Made by a program: the position numbers and the translations under genes
Shown here: positions 7,624 to 18,216 of the stretch, one piece after another
How the letters are laid out: every line of letters begins with the position of its first letter
How positions within the stretch are numbered: the stretch's first letter is position 1
Notes under the pieces: model-generated
The model's database searches: none
Told to the model about the DNA's origin: nothing
Seen by the model: the letters and a program-made list of their open reading frames with translations, nothing else
Source of the DNA: Arsenicibacter rosenii
GTDB taxonomy: Bacteria > Bacteroidota > Bacteroidia > Cytophagales > Spirosomataceae
DNA length: 64,000 nucleotides
Assembly: GCF_001870735.1 (NCBI RefSeq)
Contig: NZ_MORL01000001.1
Coordinates: 62,001 to 126,000 of the forward strand
Direction of reading: 5' to 3'

Positions 7624-10600
7624 ATGAAACACAGATCTACCTTTCAATGGCTTCTGCGTCCGCTGCTGATGGCAGTAATCGTGCTTGCGGCCGGGTGCCT
7701 GACGACCGCCATGGCACAAGTCCGTACTGTCACGGGAAAAATTACATCGAAGGATGATGGCCTTGCGATGCCGGGGGTAAACGTGCTGATTAAAGAGACC
7801 CAGCGTGGGACGAGCACCAATGCCGACGGGAAGTTTACAATCGATGTCAGCGGAAGTAATGCCGTACTGGTATTCTCATTCGTCGGCTATTCAAAAATTG
7901 AAGTGCCGGTGGGCAACCGGAGCGTGGTGGATGTGGTCATGACCTCAGACGCCAGCCAGTTACAGGAGGTTGTCGTGACGGCCCTCGGGATCAGCCGCGA
8001 AAAGAAATCACTGGCCTACTCGGTCAGCGAAGTAAAATCCGAAGACCTGGTAAAAGCGGCCAACCCGAACGTGCTGAAAGCACTGGACGGTAAGGTGAGC
8101 GGGGTTAACCTGACCAACCTGAGCAGCGACCCGACATCGTCGGTACTGGTAAACATCCGTGGTACAACGGCCATGCCGACAACCAGCGCCGGCGGTTCCG
8201 ATGTATCCATCAAAGGGCAGCCCCTGTATGTAATTGACGGTGTGCCGGTTGGTACACAGACGTTTACGTCAAAAGACGGGGTCGACTTCGGAAACATTCT
8301 CTCGCAGCTTAACCCGAACGATATCGCTAACATTACCATCCTGAAAGGGGGGAGTGCCGGTGCGCTCTACGGTGCCGAAGGGGGGAACGGGGTGGTTATG
8401 ATCACAACAAAATCCGGCAAAGGTGCCAAAAAAGGCCTTGGCGTTTCGTTCTCGACGGCCTATACGGCGGATAAACCATATATGTTCTTCCCCGAACAAA
8501 CGCTTTACGGCCAGGGCGAACGCGCGTATGAATGGCAGTACGACAACACCGATACCTGGGGGCCGCGGCTCGATGGTACATTCAAATCGGACTACTGGGA
8601 CGTTAAACTGAAGAAGTGGAACAACGGCCCGATGGTGTCGGCCAACGAAGACCGCGTGAAAGCATACCTGCAAACGGGGGGGACGTTCACCAACAACATC
8701 GGTGTAACCGGCAATTATGACAAAGGGGCTTTCCGGTTGTCGATGTCGAACATGGACAACAAGGGGGTAATGCCGAACACCAAAACGCAGCAGAAATCCA
8801 TCTCCCTCAATACCGAATACAACATTACGAATAAGCTGAAAGTATCGGTCAGCTCCAGCTATATCCATACCTATTCGCCGAACAAGGCCAACAGCGTCGG
8901 GTCGAACAGTGTATTGAATGACCTGTTGTTCAATATCCCGACCAACCTGCAGCCACTGGCCGACATGCGCGACTACTGGATGCCGGGTTTTGCAGGCATC
9001 CGTCAGAACGGTGCAATCATGAAAGACAACGGCATTGATGTTGCCCAGAATAACCCGTGGTGGATTACCTATGAAAAACTGCACCGCTTCACCCGTGACA
9101 ACTTCTTCGGCAAGCTCCAGCTCAACTGGCAACTGAATGATAATTTCTCGGTGTTGCTGCGTACGGGTATGGAAAATGTGAAGGAGAATTACGAACTGCG
9201 TCAGTCATGGGGAGCCAAAGGCGATGCGTACGGTCAGTATGTATCGGGTAACAACAGTTCGCTGGAAGCCAACTCGGATGCGATCCTGACGTATAACAAG
9301 ACGTTCGGCAAATTGTCGGTGAGTGTGTCGGGTGGCGGTAACTACCGGTTCAATAACCTGAACAGCATGGAAATCACGGGCGGTGACCTGAACTCGCCGT
9401 CGCTCTTTACGCTGGCAAACATCAAGGCCGGTACCATGACCGTAAACGGTATTCCGTTCCAGAACACCAAATCGCTGAGCGCCTATGCATACGCTAACCT
9501 TGGCTATGACAATAAGCTGTTTCTTGACCTGACCGGCCGCAACGACTGGAAAGGTATTCTGCCTGAAGAAAAAATCAGCTACTTCTACCCCTCAGCCTCT
9601 CTGAGCTGGGTGGCTACCGAAACAATGAAACTGCCGGCGATCTTTGACCTCGTGAAAACACGGCTGGCCCTCGCCGACGTGGGGAACGGACTGACCCGCC
9701 GCCGGTCAATCGATACGTATACGTATGACGCCAGCCCGTGGGGAGCGATCAATACCGTCAGCCTGAACGCAACGATCGTTGATCCGAACATCAAGGCACA
9801 GCACTCCCTGACGAAAGAAGCCGGCGTTGATATCTGGATGTTCCGGAACCGGTTGAAATTCGACTTTACTTACTTTATTAAAGACCAGAAAAATCAGATC
9901 GACAACATTCCGCTGGTTAAGGGAACGGGTTACTCCGGCCTGTTGACCAACATCGGTGATGTCCGGAATAAGGGCTTCGAGTGGGGCCTGAACTTTACCC
10001 CGGTGAAAACGGGCGATTTCGCCTGGGATGTGTCGGCCAGCTTTACCCATTACAAAGCAACCATCACCCGTTTGTCTGATAAATTTGCCCCTAACGGGTA
10101 TGTGTTTGCCAGCTACGATGGTAAAACAAAAGTGAAAATCGCTCAGGGTGAGACCATTGGCAATATTTACGAAGAAAACCCGATTCTGCGCGTAAAAACC
10201 GGAAAATATGCCGGTATGCCGCTGCTGACATCCGACGAAGGTAAAATCCAGAAGTCGAGCGATGAGCGTGACCGCGGACGGCTGGGTAACTTCAACCCGG
10301 ATTATATCCTTGGCCTGAATACGGGTGTCCGTTATAAAAATTTCTCGCTGAACGTTGTGGGTAGCCTGCGCATGGGTGGCAAGTATGTGTCGGTAAACCA
10401 GCAGTATGCCGAGTCGAACGGCCGTGCCTTAACAACACTAGGTTCGGGCGATAACAACCCATGGTGGGTGGGTGGCCGCGATGCCGCTAACGGTGGTCTG
10501 GTATGGCCGGCCGCCGGGTCGAGCGAGTACGCTGCCATTAATGCCAACAACGACGGCAAACGGTCGGATTTCCAGGACGCCAGCTATGTAAAAGGCGTGT

Positions 10601-10998
10601 TCCTGAATCCGAATTACAAGGGTGATCCTTCGCAGGCAACAGACGCCGATTACATCGTAAACGGGGCCAATCCGAAAAATACGTTCTATGATTTCCCGTA
10701 TAACGGGTACGGTGATATCATCTGGAACTTTACCGCCACCCGGACCTACGATGCGACCAACTTCAAGCTGCGCGAAATTTCTCTTTCATATGCTGTACCA
10801 AGAGCATTAACGACCAGATACAACCTGAACAACGTAACCTTCTCGCTGATCGGTCGTAACCTGTTCCAGTGGAATAAGTCGGGGCGTAACGAAGATCCGG
10901 AATCGGCGTTCACAGGGGTGGGAACCAACCAGGGGATTCTCCGGGCAACACTGCCAAGCATCCGTTCCTATGGCTTTAAGCTGTCACTTGACTTTTAA
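7624..10998 (+). CDS. SusC/RagA TonB-dependent transporter (pair 1)
   Basis: This 1,124-residue outer-membrane protein has a signal peptide ending AMAQ (about residue 32). A CarboxypepD-reg-like domain follows (about 35-115, GKITSKDDGLAMPGVNVLIK to VFSFVGY). Next are a TonB-box-like stretch LQEVVVTALGI, a plug domain (about 130-265, with VIDGVPVG and TILKGGSAGALYGAEGGNGV) and a long beta-barrel ending IRSYGFKLSLDF. SusC proteins import substrates too large for porins, with a SusD lid. The partner SusD starts 26 bases downstream. It has no STN domain although a FecR gene precedes it. The substrate cannot be read from sequence. Confidence 0.96.
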   Translation: MKHRSTFQWLLRPLLMAVIVLAAGCLTTAMAQVRTVTGKITSKDDGLAMPGVNVLIKETQRGTSTNADGKFTIDVSGSNAVLVFSFVGYSKIEVPVGNRSVVDVVMTSDASQLQEVVVTALGISREKKSLAYSVSEVKSEDLVKAANPNVLKALDGKVSGVNLTNLSSDPTSSVLVNIRGTTAMPTTSAGGSDVSIKGQPLYVIDGVPVGTQTFTSKDGVDFGNILSQLNPNDIANITILKGGSAGALYGAEGGNGVVMITTKSGKGAKKGLGVSFSTAYTADKPYMFFPEQTLYGQGERAYEWQYDNTDTWGPRLDGTFKSDYWDVKLKKWNNGPMVSANEDRVKAYLQTGGTFTNNIGVTGNYDKGAFRLSMSNMDNKGVMPNTKTQQKSISLNTEYNITNKLKVSVSSSYIHTYSPNKANSVGSNSVLNDLLFNIPTNLQPLADMRDYWMPGFAGIRQNGAIMKDNGIDVAQNNPWWITYEKLHRFTRDNFFGKLQLNWQLNDNFSVLLRTGMENVKENYELRQSWGAKGDAYGQYVSGNNSSLEANSDAILTYNKTFGKLSVSVSGGGNYRFNNLNSMEITGGDLNSPSLFTLANIKAGTMTVNGIPFQNTKSLSAYAYANLGYDNKLFLDLTGRNDWKGILPEEKISYFYPSASLSWVATETMKLPAIFDLVKTRLALADVGNGLTRRRSIDTYTYDASPWGAINTVSLNATIVDPNIKAQHSLTKEAGVDIWMFRNRLKFDFTYFIKDQKNQIDNIPLVKGTGYSGLLTNIGDVRNKGFEWGLNFTPVKTGDFAWDVSASFTHYKATITRLSDKFAPNGYVFASYDGKTKVKIAQGETIGNIYEENPILRVKTGKYAGMPLLTSDEGKIQKSSDERDRGRLGNFNPDYILGLNTGVRYKNFSLNVVGSLRMGGKYVSVNQQYAESNGRALTTLGSGDNNPWWVGGRDAANGGLVWPAAGSSEYAAINANNDGKRSDFQDASYVKGVFLNPNYKGDPSQATDADYIVNGANPKNTFYDFPYNGYGDIIWNFTATRTYDATNFKLREISLSYAVPRALTTRYNLNNVTFSLIGRNLFQWNKSGRNEDPESAFTGVGTNQGILRATLPSIRSYGFKLSLDF

Positions 10999-11024
10999 CG
11001 GCATTCTCCTAAAACAGAAAAGAC

Positions 11025-12671
11025 ATGAAATCATTGATAAAAATTGCGTCTATTGCGGCTGTGATCACCGGCCTGGCTTCGTGTAGTCAGGATGAACTCC
11101 GCAGCTTCGACGCCCTGCAGCAGAAAAATGCGATTGAATCCGTAAACGATCCGTATCTGCTGGCTTCGATCATTAAACAAACGTCGCTTTTCTACCAGAA
11201 AATGGGGTATGACAACCGTCGTTTGCCGGGCGCCGTACAGCACATCGAAAGTAATTACCAGAGTGGCGATAACTTCTATAACGGATTCAAATCGCCGGTT
11301 GATGACATGTATACGGCAATGGATATCCTGAAACTGGTAGACGGATCCATTGGGCTGGCCGATCAGCGCGGATCGAAGGTGCACAAGGGTATTTTTACGA
11401 CCTTCCGGGTGCTGCTGTTTTCGTACATGACTGATTTTTACGGAGACGTATACTACACAGAGGCACTGAAAGCCCGTCAGGGAATTCTGTATCCGAAGTA
11501 CGACCACCAGGCCGATATCTATACGGGTCTGCTGAAGGAACTGGATGAGGCGACGACATTGATCAATGCCGGTTCGGAACCGATCTCGAATACCTATGAC
11601 CTGATGTTTGCCGGTGATAAAACAAAATGGCTCAAGTTTGCCAACTCGCTGAAACTGCGTCTGTTGCTGCGGGCATCGGGTAAACTGGCCGATGCCGGTG
11701 CCCGGATGACAGCCCTGCTGACCCAGCCGATGCTGACCGAAGCGACCGAGAATGCGTCGATTGCCTATGTGGGTACAACCGCTGACAACTCCTGGACCGG
11801 CGGCCCGCTGAACTGGGGAACCATCGACAACTTCGATACCCGCCGGCCATGTAAGACACTGGTCGACAAGCTGATTGACCTGAAAGACCCGCGCCTGCCG
11901 GTATGGTTTGCGCCGGTAGAACGGCCGTGGACCAGTGATAAGACTAAACATGGCGTGACGTTCACCACAACCGATCCGAATGGCTACAGCTATTCGTCAA
12001 CCTGGGAATACATCGACCGGACAAACAAGGAAATTGCCGCCTATGCTACGCCCGACGTCCTGCTTGATTCCAATAAAGTATATGTTGGTTTTGTGGCCGG
12101 GATGCAGAGTGACTGGAAAAACGGTAACGGCCATTACAACACCGCAGCCGGTGGGGTGGTGGGTAACTTCAAAGTATCGAAATTTTCGAAACTGTTCCGT
12201 GAAAATAAGCACAACCTGCTGAAAGCCATGATTATGAACAGCGATGAAGTGCAGTTTATTCTGGCTGAAGCCGCGGCCAAAGGGCTCATTACCGGCAATG
12301 CCGATACCTATTACCGGAAGGGAATTGCCAACTCGCTGCTGCGCTGGGGAGTAAAACAGGCGGATGTAGATACCTATCTGGCCCAGGCATCCATTGCGCT
12401 GCCATCGGATAAAGCCGGTCAGCTGGCAAAAATCGCGGATCAGAAATGGATTTCCCTGTTCCTTGTCGGGTCAGAAGGCTATCTGGATCTGCGCCGGACA
12501 AAACTGCCGAATATCTTCAGCAATGGCCGTCTGAGCGGTTATGCCTTCCCGCTTCGTTACCGCTATCCGGGCAACGAACTGGGTCAGAACAAAACGGCCT
12601 ACGATCTGGGTGTTGGTGCCCTGAGTCCGACCGTAGATGATCAGCAATCAAAAGTCTGGCTGCTTCAGTAA
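11025..12671 (+). CDS. SusD-like outer-membrane lipoprotein (pair 1)
   Basis: This 548-residue lipoprotein has the lipobox GLASC with the acylated Cys at residue 20, followed by SQDE, acidic residues that fit surface export of Bacteroidota lipoproteins. The body shows the SusD-like_2 layout: FSYMTDFYGDVYYTEALK, YDLMFAGDKTKWLKFANSLK, DNSWTGGPLNW, EVQFILAEAAAKG and KWISLFLVGSEGYLDLRRTK. SusD proteins bind the ligand outside the cell and close the SusC barrel. It is co-transcribed with the SusC upstream and ends in front of a terminator, so pair 1 with fecR is one unit. Confidence 0.95.
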   Translation: MKSLIKIASIAAVITGLASCSQDELRSFDALQQKNAIESVNDPYLLASIIKQTSLFYQKMGYDNRRLPGAVQHIESNYQSGDNFYNGFKSPVDDMYTAMDILKLVDGSIGLADQRGSKVHKGIFTTFRVLLFSYMTDFYGDVYYTEALKARQGILYPKYDHQADIYTGLLKELDEATTLINAGSEPISNTYDLMFAGDKTKWLKFANSLKLRLLLRASGKLADAGARMTALLTQPMLTEATENASIAYVGTTADNSWTGGPLNWGTIDNFDTRRPCKTLVDKLIDLKDPRLPVWFAPVERPWTSDKTKHGVTFTTTDPNGYSYSSTWEYIDRTNKEIAAYATPDVLLDSNKVYVGFVAGMQSDWKNGNGHYNTAAGGVVGNFKVSKFSKLFRENKHNLLKAMIMNSDEVQFILAEAAAKGLITGNADTYYRKGIANSLLRWGVKQADVDTYLAQASIALPSDKAGQLAKIADQKWISLFLVGSEGYLDLRRTKLPNIFSNGRLSGYAFPLRYRYPGNELGQNKTAYDLGVGALSPTVDDQQSKVWLLQ

Positions 12672-12694
12672 TTCATTTTAAGGCTGTTTCCCGC

Positions 12695-12737
12695 AATCTC
12701 TCACTCCTGCGCTTATACGGGAGTGGGAGATTTGTTT
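12695..12737 (+). terminator. Intrinsic terminator after susD 1
   Basis: A 13-bp stem pairs 12695-12707 with 12720-12732, with one G-U pair and a 12-base loop. It is followed by TTTGTTT. It lies 24 bases after the susD stop and separates SusCD pair 1 from the next transporter gene. Confidence 0.7.
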
Positions 12738-12808
12738 ACAAAAAAATAAAGTACCGTTGATCAGAGTTTTGTCTACTTTATTGATTTTAGTGCATCCGTT
12801 ACGAAACA

Positions 12809-15800
12809 ATGACCAGCCGAGCGTGTCGATATGTCCTCTGTATCTGGATAATGGCTTTTACGGTCCTTATCCCGGGCTGTACATGGGCAGCGGTGTTGTC
12901 GGTTGAGTCGGATCTCGAAAAGGTAAAGCTGGCCCTGGCCCATGAGGAGGGGCGCGTGCTGGATATCATCAATAAAATTACAAAGCAGTCGGGTTACGTT
13001 TTTTTGTTTGAAGACAACCTGAAGCCTGAGCTGAATAAACTGATCCGGATTGAGAACGGCCGGAACCTGCGGGATGTACTGGTCATGATTTCCCGGCAAA
13101 CGTCGCTCGAATTTAAGGCGGTGAACAAAAACATCATCATCCGTAAAAAGGTAAGCGAGGCAGCCGTCCATTCTATCGGTGAGCAACGGTTTAAGCTTTC
13201 GGGCAGGGTAGTGGCCAGGCAGGATGGCATCGGTATTCCGGGGGTTACGATCCGGATTAAGGATACGAATCTGGGAACAACAACGGATGCATCGGGTACC
13301 TACAAACTCGATGTTGTCAATCCGGATGATGTACTGGTGTTCTCATCGGTTGGTTTTCTGACGGAAGAGGTATTGGTTGACCAGAAAAACGTCATTGAAG
13401 TAACGCTTTCCGAAAACGTTGAGGTCCTTTCCGAAGCCGTGGTGACGGCCTTGGGCATTCAGCGGGGCAAACGGTCACTGGGGTATTCCGTTGCTGATCT
13501 GAAGGGAGAGGTGCTGACCCAGGTGCCGCAGGAAAATGTCGTGAATTCACTGGCTGGCCGCGTGGCCGGGCTGACCCTGAATCAAACCAGCGGAATCGGT
13601 TCGTCAGTGAGTATCATCATTCGGGGTGCCCGGTCGCTGACCGGCGATAACCAGCCGCTGTTTGTGATTGATGGGGTGCCGGTGGCCAATACCCTCAATA
13701 ACCTGAAGACCATGGGCGACCGGAATAACGTTGATTACGGTAATACGATTTCGGATCTCAACCCGGAAGATATTGACCAGATTACGGTACTCAAAGGCCC
13801 CGGAGCCGCGGCTCTTTACGGCTCCCGCGCAGGCAACGGGGTGATCCTGATTACAACCAAAAAAGGGAAAAAAGGCAAAGGACTCGGTATTACCTTTTCG
13901 ACCAGCAATGTGTTCGAAAAACCATACCGATATCTGGATTTGCACTACCGGTACGCATCCGGCGACCGGAGTAACCGCTTAGACGAAAGTTCAATGTATT
14001 GGGGCGGACCGGCCCTGGATGCCGGTAACCTGGCCGTTCAGTGGAACAGTCCGGTTGGTGCCGACGGGCAACCCGTTCCAACGCCCCTGGTGTCATACCG
14101 TGACAACATGAAGCACTTTCTTGAAACCGGGATTACCTCAACCAATACGGTAGCCCTGTCGGGGTCGGGGGATAAAATGTCGTACCGGATTTCGTACAGC
14201 AACATGATCAATAAAGGCATGATCCCGAATTCGGATCTGTTGCGGAATTCCCTTAACTCCAGTGTAAGCTATACGCTAAACCGGCAATTTACGCTGAATT
14301 CGGCCTTTACACTGGTCCGGACGAATTCGGATAACCGGCCGGTGACCGCAAACCGGGGCGCAAACCCGCTTGAAGCCGTGTATATGTGGCCCCATGTGGA
14401 TGTCCGTCAGTTAACGGATTACTGGGTGAAAGGCAGTGAAAACATCCAGCAGCTCACCCCTTCGGCAACGGCCGATAATCCCTATTTTCTGGCCTATGGT
14501 ATCAACAACGGCTTTAACCGTGACCGGATTTTCGGAAACATAAAACTGGACTGGAAACCATCGTCATGGCTGACTGGCTTTGTCCGGCTGGCACTGGACC
14601 AGTACGGTGAAAACCGCGAAACCAAAATTCCCTGGAGCTATTCGCGGGCGAAAAAAGGAGGGTATTACCTACAGGATCTGTCGCGGCGCGAACTGAATGC
14701 CGATTTTCTGGTCACGCGCCACGAAAAACGGGGAGATCTGGATATCAGTGCATCCGTCGGGGGAAACTACATGACGCAGCGGTATCTGGATAATTTTATG
14801 GGCGGTGCGCAGTTGACCGTGCCGGGGCTGTACCGGATTACGAACGTGCCGGTTTCGGCCCTGACCGTTACGAATTCGACAACCCGAAAGGCGATTTACA
14901 GCCTGTATGCCATGGCATCGGTAGGCTATAAGGATCAGGTGTATGTTGATCTGACCGCCCGCAGCGACTGGTCGAGTACGTTGCCGGTGCATAAGCGGTC
15001 GTATTTCTATCCGTCGGTATCGGGCAGCTGGCTGCTGAATTATACGGTTACCCTGCCGCATTATGTGTCCCTGCTGAAAGCCAGGGCAAGCTGGGCTCAG
15101 GTGGGGAACGACGCCGCACCCTATCAGCTGGAACAGGCGCTGGCTACCGGTACATGGGGTAATCTGGTAACTACCAATGTGCCGGGCACCCTGTATAATG
15201 CCCGGCTGAAGCCCGAAATCGCCACGTCGACGGAGGGAGGGATTGATCTGAAGCTCTTTAAAGACCGGCTCCGGTTTGAGGCAACCTATTACTATTCAGA
15301 AAATAAAAACCAGATCCTGAATGTAACAACGCCCAATTCATCCGGCTACGGCAATAAACTGATCAATGCCGGTTTGCTGGCCAGCCGTGGCTGGGAAATC
15401 AACCTCGGAGGCACACCGGTTCAGCAGAAAGATGGCTGGCAGGTAGATGCCAGCGTAAATTTCAGCCGGAACCGGACCTATATCAAGGCACTGGCGCCGG
15501 GGGTAGACTACTACCAGCTATGGGACGACAACAACGGCGGGGCGTTTACCTATGTCGGGGAAGAAATCGGGAACCTCTACAGCCGGGGCTATGCCTACGT
15601 AACGGACCCGAAATCACCCTATTACCGGTGGCCGGTTCTGGATAACAACGGCGACTGGATTCCGGTCAATGACCGCAACGCACGGGTGAAGGTCGGGAAT
15701 TTTAATCCACGGTTTATCATGGGTGGCCAACTGGCGATCCGGTATAAGCGATTCAGCCTGAACGCGAGCTTTGACTGGCGCAGCGGAGGCAATTTTCAAT

Positions 15801-16402
15801 CGTATACCTACCGCTACTTTGAGTCAGACTGGCGGTCGGCACGGCAGCTGGATCAGCTGATTCCGGGAGGATTGTACACGCCCGATCAGCTGATTGCTCT
15901 CCTGAAGTCGGACCCTGCCCGCTACATCATCCCGCAAAACGGGAATTTTCCGCGGATCGGGGGGCATACCAAAGAAACCGGCGGTATGCCGCTGGACTCC
16001 GACGGCGACGGTATCCCGGAATATGACGGGGCGTTTGCGCCGGGCGTTATTCAGAATCCGGACGGCACATACCGCGAAAATCTGGGCGGTCCCGGCACGA
16101 AGGTCTATCCGATTACCGATACATACCCCTGGGGCTATAATCAGCAGATTACGTTTGATGCCTCGTTTGTCAAGCTTCGGGAGATTTCGGTGGGTGTTGA
16201 CCTGCCGCAGCGCCGGGGCTTCCGGAATATAAACGTGTCGGTCTTCAGCCGGAATATCATGCTGTGGACAGCCGCCAGGGTGGGCATTGATCCCGAGCGT
16301 GCTTTTCTGGCCGATAACGGTAAGTTCCGGCAGGGGGTAGAGTTGCAGAATGTCTTGCCGTGGACAATCCCGGTCGGATTCAAAATTGGTTTTTCACTTT
16401 AA
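12809..16402 (+). CDS. SusC transporter with STN signalling domain (pair 2)
   Basis: This 1,197-residue protein begins with a signal peptide (to about residue 28, PGCTWAA). An STN domain follows (about 38-113: ALAHEEGRVLDIINKITKQS, NKLIRIENGRNLRDVLVMIS). Next are a CarboxypepD-reg-like domain (about 127-213), a TonB-box-like segment SEAVVTALGI, a plug with VIDGVPVAN and VLKGPGAAALYGSRAGNGV, and a barrel ending WTIPVGFKIGFSL. In TonB transducers the STN domain contacts a FecR protein to free an ECF sigma factor. This is the only STN-bearing SusC in the window and lies one operon downstream of the fecR gene. It is clearly paralogous to the SusC at 18,217, for example SSGYGNKLINAGLLASRGWE against SSGYTTKNINAGLLASRGFE. 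Confidence 0.96.
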   Translation: MTSRACRYVLCIWIMAFTVLIPGCTWAAVLSVESDLEKVKLALAHEEGRVLDIINKITKQSGYVFLFEDNLKPELNKLIRIENGRNLRDVLVMISRQTSLEFKAVNKNIIIRKKVSEAAVHSIGEQRFKLSGRVVARQDGIGIPGVTIRIKDTNLGTTTDASGTYKLDVVNPDDVLVFSSVGFLTEEVLVDQKNVIEVTLSENVEVLSEAVVTALGIQRGKRSLGYSVADLKGEVLTQVPQENVVNSLAGRVAGLTLNQTSGIGSSVSIIIRGARSLTGDNQPLFVIDGVPVANTLNNLKTMGDRNNVDYGNTISDLNPEDIDQITVLKGPGAAALYGSRAGNGVILITTKKGKKGKGLGITFSTSNVFEKPYRYLDLHYRYASGDRSNRLDESSMYWGGPALDAGNLAVQWNSPVGADGQPVPTPLVSYRDNMKHFLETGITSTNTVALSGSGDKMSYRISYSNMINKGMIPNSDLLRNSLNSSVSYTLNRQFTLNSAFTLVRTNSDNRPVTANRGANPLEAVYMWPHVDVRQLTDYWVKGSENIQQLTPSATADNPYFLAYGINNGFNRDRIFGNIKLDWKPSSWLTGFVRLALDQYGENRETKIPWSYSRAKKGGYYLQDLSRRELNADFLVTRHEKRGDLDISASVGGNYMTQRYLDNFMGGAQLTVPGLYRITNVPVSALTVTNSTTRKAIYSLYAMASVGYKDQVYVDLTARSDWSSTLPVHKRSYFYPSVSGSWLLNYTVTLPHYVSLLKARASWAQVGNDAAPYQLEQALATGTWGNLVTTNVPGTLYNARLKPEIATSTEGGIDLKLFKDRLRFEATYYYSENKNQILNVTTPNSSGYGNKLINAGLLASRGWEINLGGTPVQQKDGWQVDASVNFSRNRTYIKALAPGVDYYQLWDDNNGGAFTYVGEEIGNLYSRGYAYVTDPKSPYYRWPVLDNNGDWIPVNDRNARVKVGNFNPRFIMGGQLAIRYKRFSLNASFDWRSGGNFQSYTYRYFESDWRSARQLDQLIPGGLYTPDQLIALLKSDPARYIIPQNGNFPRIGGHTKETGGMPLDSDGDGIPEYDGAFAPGVIQNPDGTYRENLGGPGTKVYPITDTYPWGYNQQITFDASFVKLREISVGVDLPQRRGFRNINVSVFSRNIMLWTAARVGIDPERAFLADNGKFRQGVELQNVLPWTIPVGFKIGFSL

Positions 16403-16413
16403 TCAGAACCATC

Positions 16414-18108
16414 ATGTACAGACTCGTTGCTGCCAAATGGATGATCCTGGTGATGCTGCTGCTCATGATCAGCGGCTGTGGTGACCAATTGTCAAAAATC
16501 AACGAAAATCCGAATGTGGTCAGCCCGTCGACGGCCAACCCCAACCTGATGCTGCCGACGGTAATGACTGGGCTGGCAATGAACTACGTAACGCTGGGGT
16601 ACGGCGATGTAGCCGGTGTGGTGCAGCATACGCAGAAAGATGGCTGGTTCAGTGAACACAATCACTACGACTGGAGTCCCAAAGACTGGAGTACCTATTA
16701 TGACCTGCTCCGTAACAACGATTTCCTGCTACAGCGGTCAAAAGAGCTGGGCTATACGTTTCATCAGGGGGTGGCATTGACGCTGAAGGCCTTCCTCTTC
16801 GGGCTGATCACCGATTTGTGGGGCGATGCACCGTATACAGATGCCCTGAAGGGCGCCAGTTCAGCAGACCTGCTGTTACCCGGCTTTGATCGGCAACAAA
16901 CCATTTACCTCGGTATCATCGACGATCTGAAACAGGCTTCGGCTTTATTTGCGATCGGTAAAACGACCGGATACCTCACCGGCTACGATGTATATTACAA
17001 CGGCGATACCGTGAAGTGGCAAAAATTTGCGAACTCACTGCTGCTACGGTATTACATGCGGATTTCGGCCAAACTGCCTCAGGTAGCCAAAGCCGGTATC
17101 GAAGGCGTGTATCAGACGGGTATCTACATGAACGATGCGACGGATGATGCAACGATGGAGTACATCGGTGCGACGGCCGCCAATTCATGGCCCGGGGCGA
17201 TTGCTTTCGAGACAGACCCTTCCGAGTTTCGCCGCCGCAAACCCTGCCAGACCCTGCTGGATAAATTAACAACGTATAAGGACCCACGTTTGAAAGTCTG
17301 GTTTGCCCCGGTATATGTCCGGTGGGTCGCCGACTCAACGCTGACGCAGCCGGTCGATGCCTTTATCCGGAAAAACGGGGTGATACAACAAGGGGTTGCT
17401 GCCCTGACGGATGCCCGGTTTCTGGCTGAGGTCAAGGCCGGTGCCCGGTATACCCGCCGGTTTAACCCGAAAACGTTTAAAGTGGCTCTGGATACAAACT
17501 CCTATGTCGGGTTGCCGCCGGGGCTGATTGACCCGAGTGCCTATAATTACAACCCGACAACAGGTCAGGTGGTGCAGAATCAGCATGTTTCACAGCTGGC
17601 CGAGGTATACCGGAACAGCAATGGCGGGATTCTGAAAGCACGGTTGTGTTCGTCGGCCGAGGTGTCGTTTATCCTGGCCGAAGCGGCGCTGAAAGGCTGG
17701 GCAGCGGGCAACGCCGGCATGCACTACCGGCAGGGTATCCGTAACTCGCTCACTGTGTGGGGTGTTGACGGAGCACTTACGGAGTATATGCAGCAGCCGG
17801 GGGTGGTGTTCAATAATACCCTTGAACAGGTTATGCTTCAGAAATGGATTGCAGGCTGGACAGCTGCCACCGAAGCCTGGTTCGATTACCGCCGGACGGG
17901 GTTGCCGGTGCTCAAAGCGGGGCCTGCGGCGGCCGAAAATGTGTTGCCGGTCCGGTTTATATACGGAGATAACGAAACAAACTATAATTACTCAAACGCG
18001 ATGAACGCCCTGCAAAGCCTTGAAGAAAACACCCATACCAAGGTGCGGGGGAAAAACAGTCAATGGTCTAAACCCTGGCTAATTCAAGGAACAAGCCTGC
18101 CCTGGTAA
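16414..18108 (+). CDS. SusD-like outer-membrane lipoprotein (pair 2)
   Basis: This 564-residue protein belongs to the SusD-like_2 type. The ATG at 16414 is chosen because it lies 12 bases after the SusC stop and gives a proper lipoprotein signal (LLLMISGC, Cys22). An earlier in-frame ATG would overlap the SusC gene. Family motifs include NENPNVVSPSTANPNLMLPT, VVQHTQKDGW, LITDLWGDAPYTDALKG, KWQKFANSLLLRYYMR, FILAEAALKGW and TEAWFDYRRTGLPVLK. It is closely similar over its length to the SusD at 21,780, indicating duplication of the whole pair. It ends 108 bases before the third SusC, so pairs 2 and 3 could share a transcript. Confidence 0.95.
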   Translation: MYRLVAAKWMILVMLLLMISGCGDQLSKINENPNVVSPSTANPNLMLPTVMTGLAMNYVTLGYGDVAGVVQHTQKDGWFSEHNHYDWSPKDWSTYYDLLRNNDFLLQRSKELGYTFHQGVALTLKAFLFGLITDLWGDAPYTDALKGASSADLLLPGFDRQQTIYLGIIDDLKQASALFAIGKTTGYLTGYDVYYNGDTVKWQKFANSLLLRYYMRISAKLPQVAKAGIEGVYQTGIYMNDATDDATMEYIGATAANSWPGAIAFETDPSEFRRRKPCQTLLDKLTTYKDPRLKVWFAPVYVRWVADSTLTQPVDAFIRKNGVIQQGVAALTDARFLAEVKAGARYTRRFNPKTFKVALDTNSYVGLPPGLIDPSAYNYNPTTGQVVQNQHVSQLAEVYRNSNGGILKARLCSSAEVSFILAEAALKGWAAGNAGMHYRQGIRNSLTVWGVDGALTEYMQQPGVVFNNTLEQVMLQKWIAGWTAATEAWFDYRRTGLPVLKAGPAAAENVLPVRFIYGDNETNYNYSNAMNALQSLEENTHTKVRGKNSQWSKPWLIQGTSLPW

Positions 18109-18216
18109 AGCCTCAGTAACGTGATCAGTCAGTCAGGCAGATGCGGCCTGTCTAATGGTGTTCTGTATACGCACTTAACGTAAAGTCAATTCATTCCTAA
18201 ACTTAATACTGCACTT

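Noticed and set aside
8269-9132. Long minus-strand open frame (287 codons) inside susC 1
   Set aside because: It lies wholly within a clear SusC coding region, has no family motif and no plausible signal, and is explained by codon bias of the real frame.
11031-11951. 306-codon minus-strand open frame inside susD 1
   Set aside because: It is antisense to a well supported SusD gene and its translation shows no recognisable domain.
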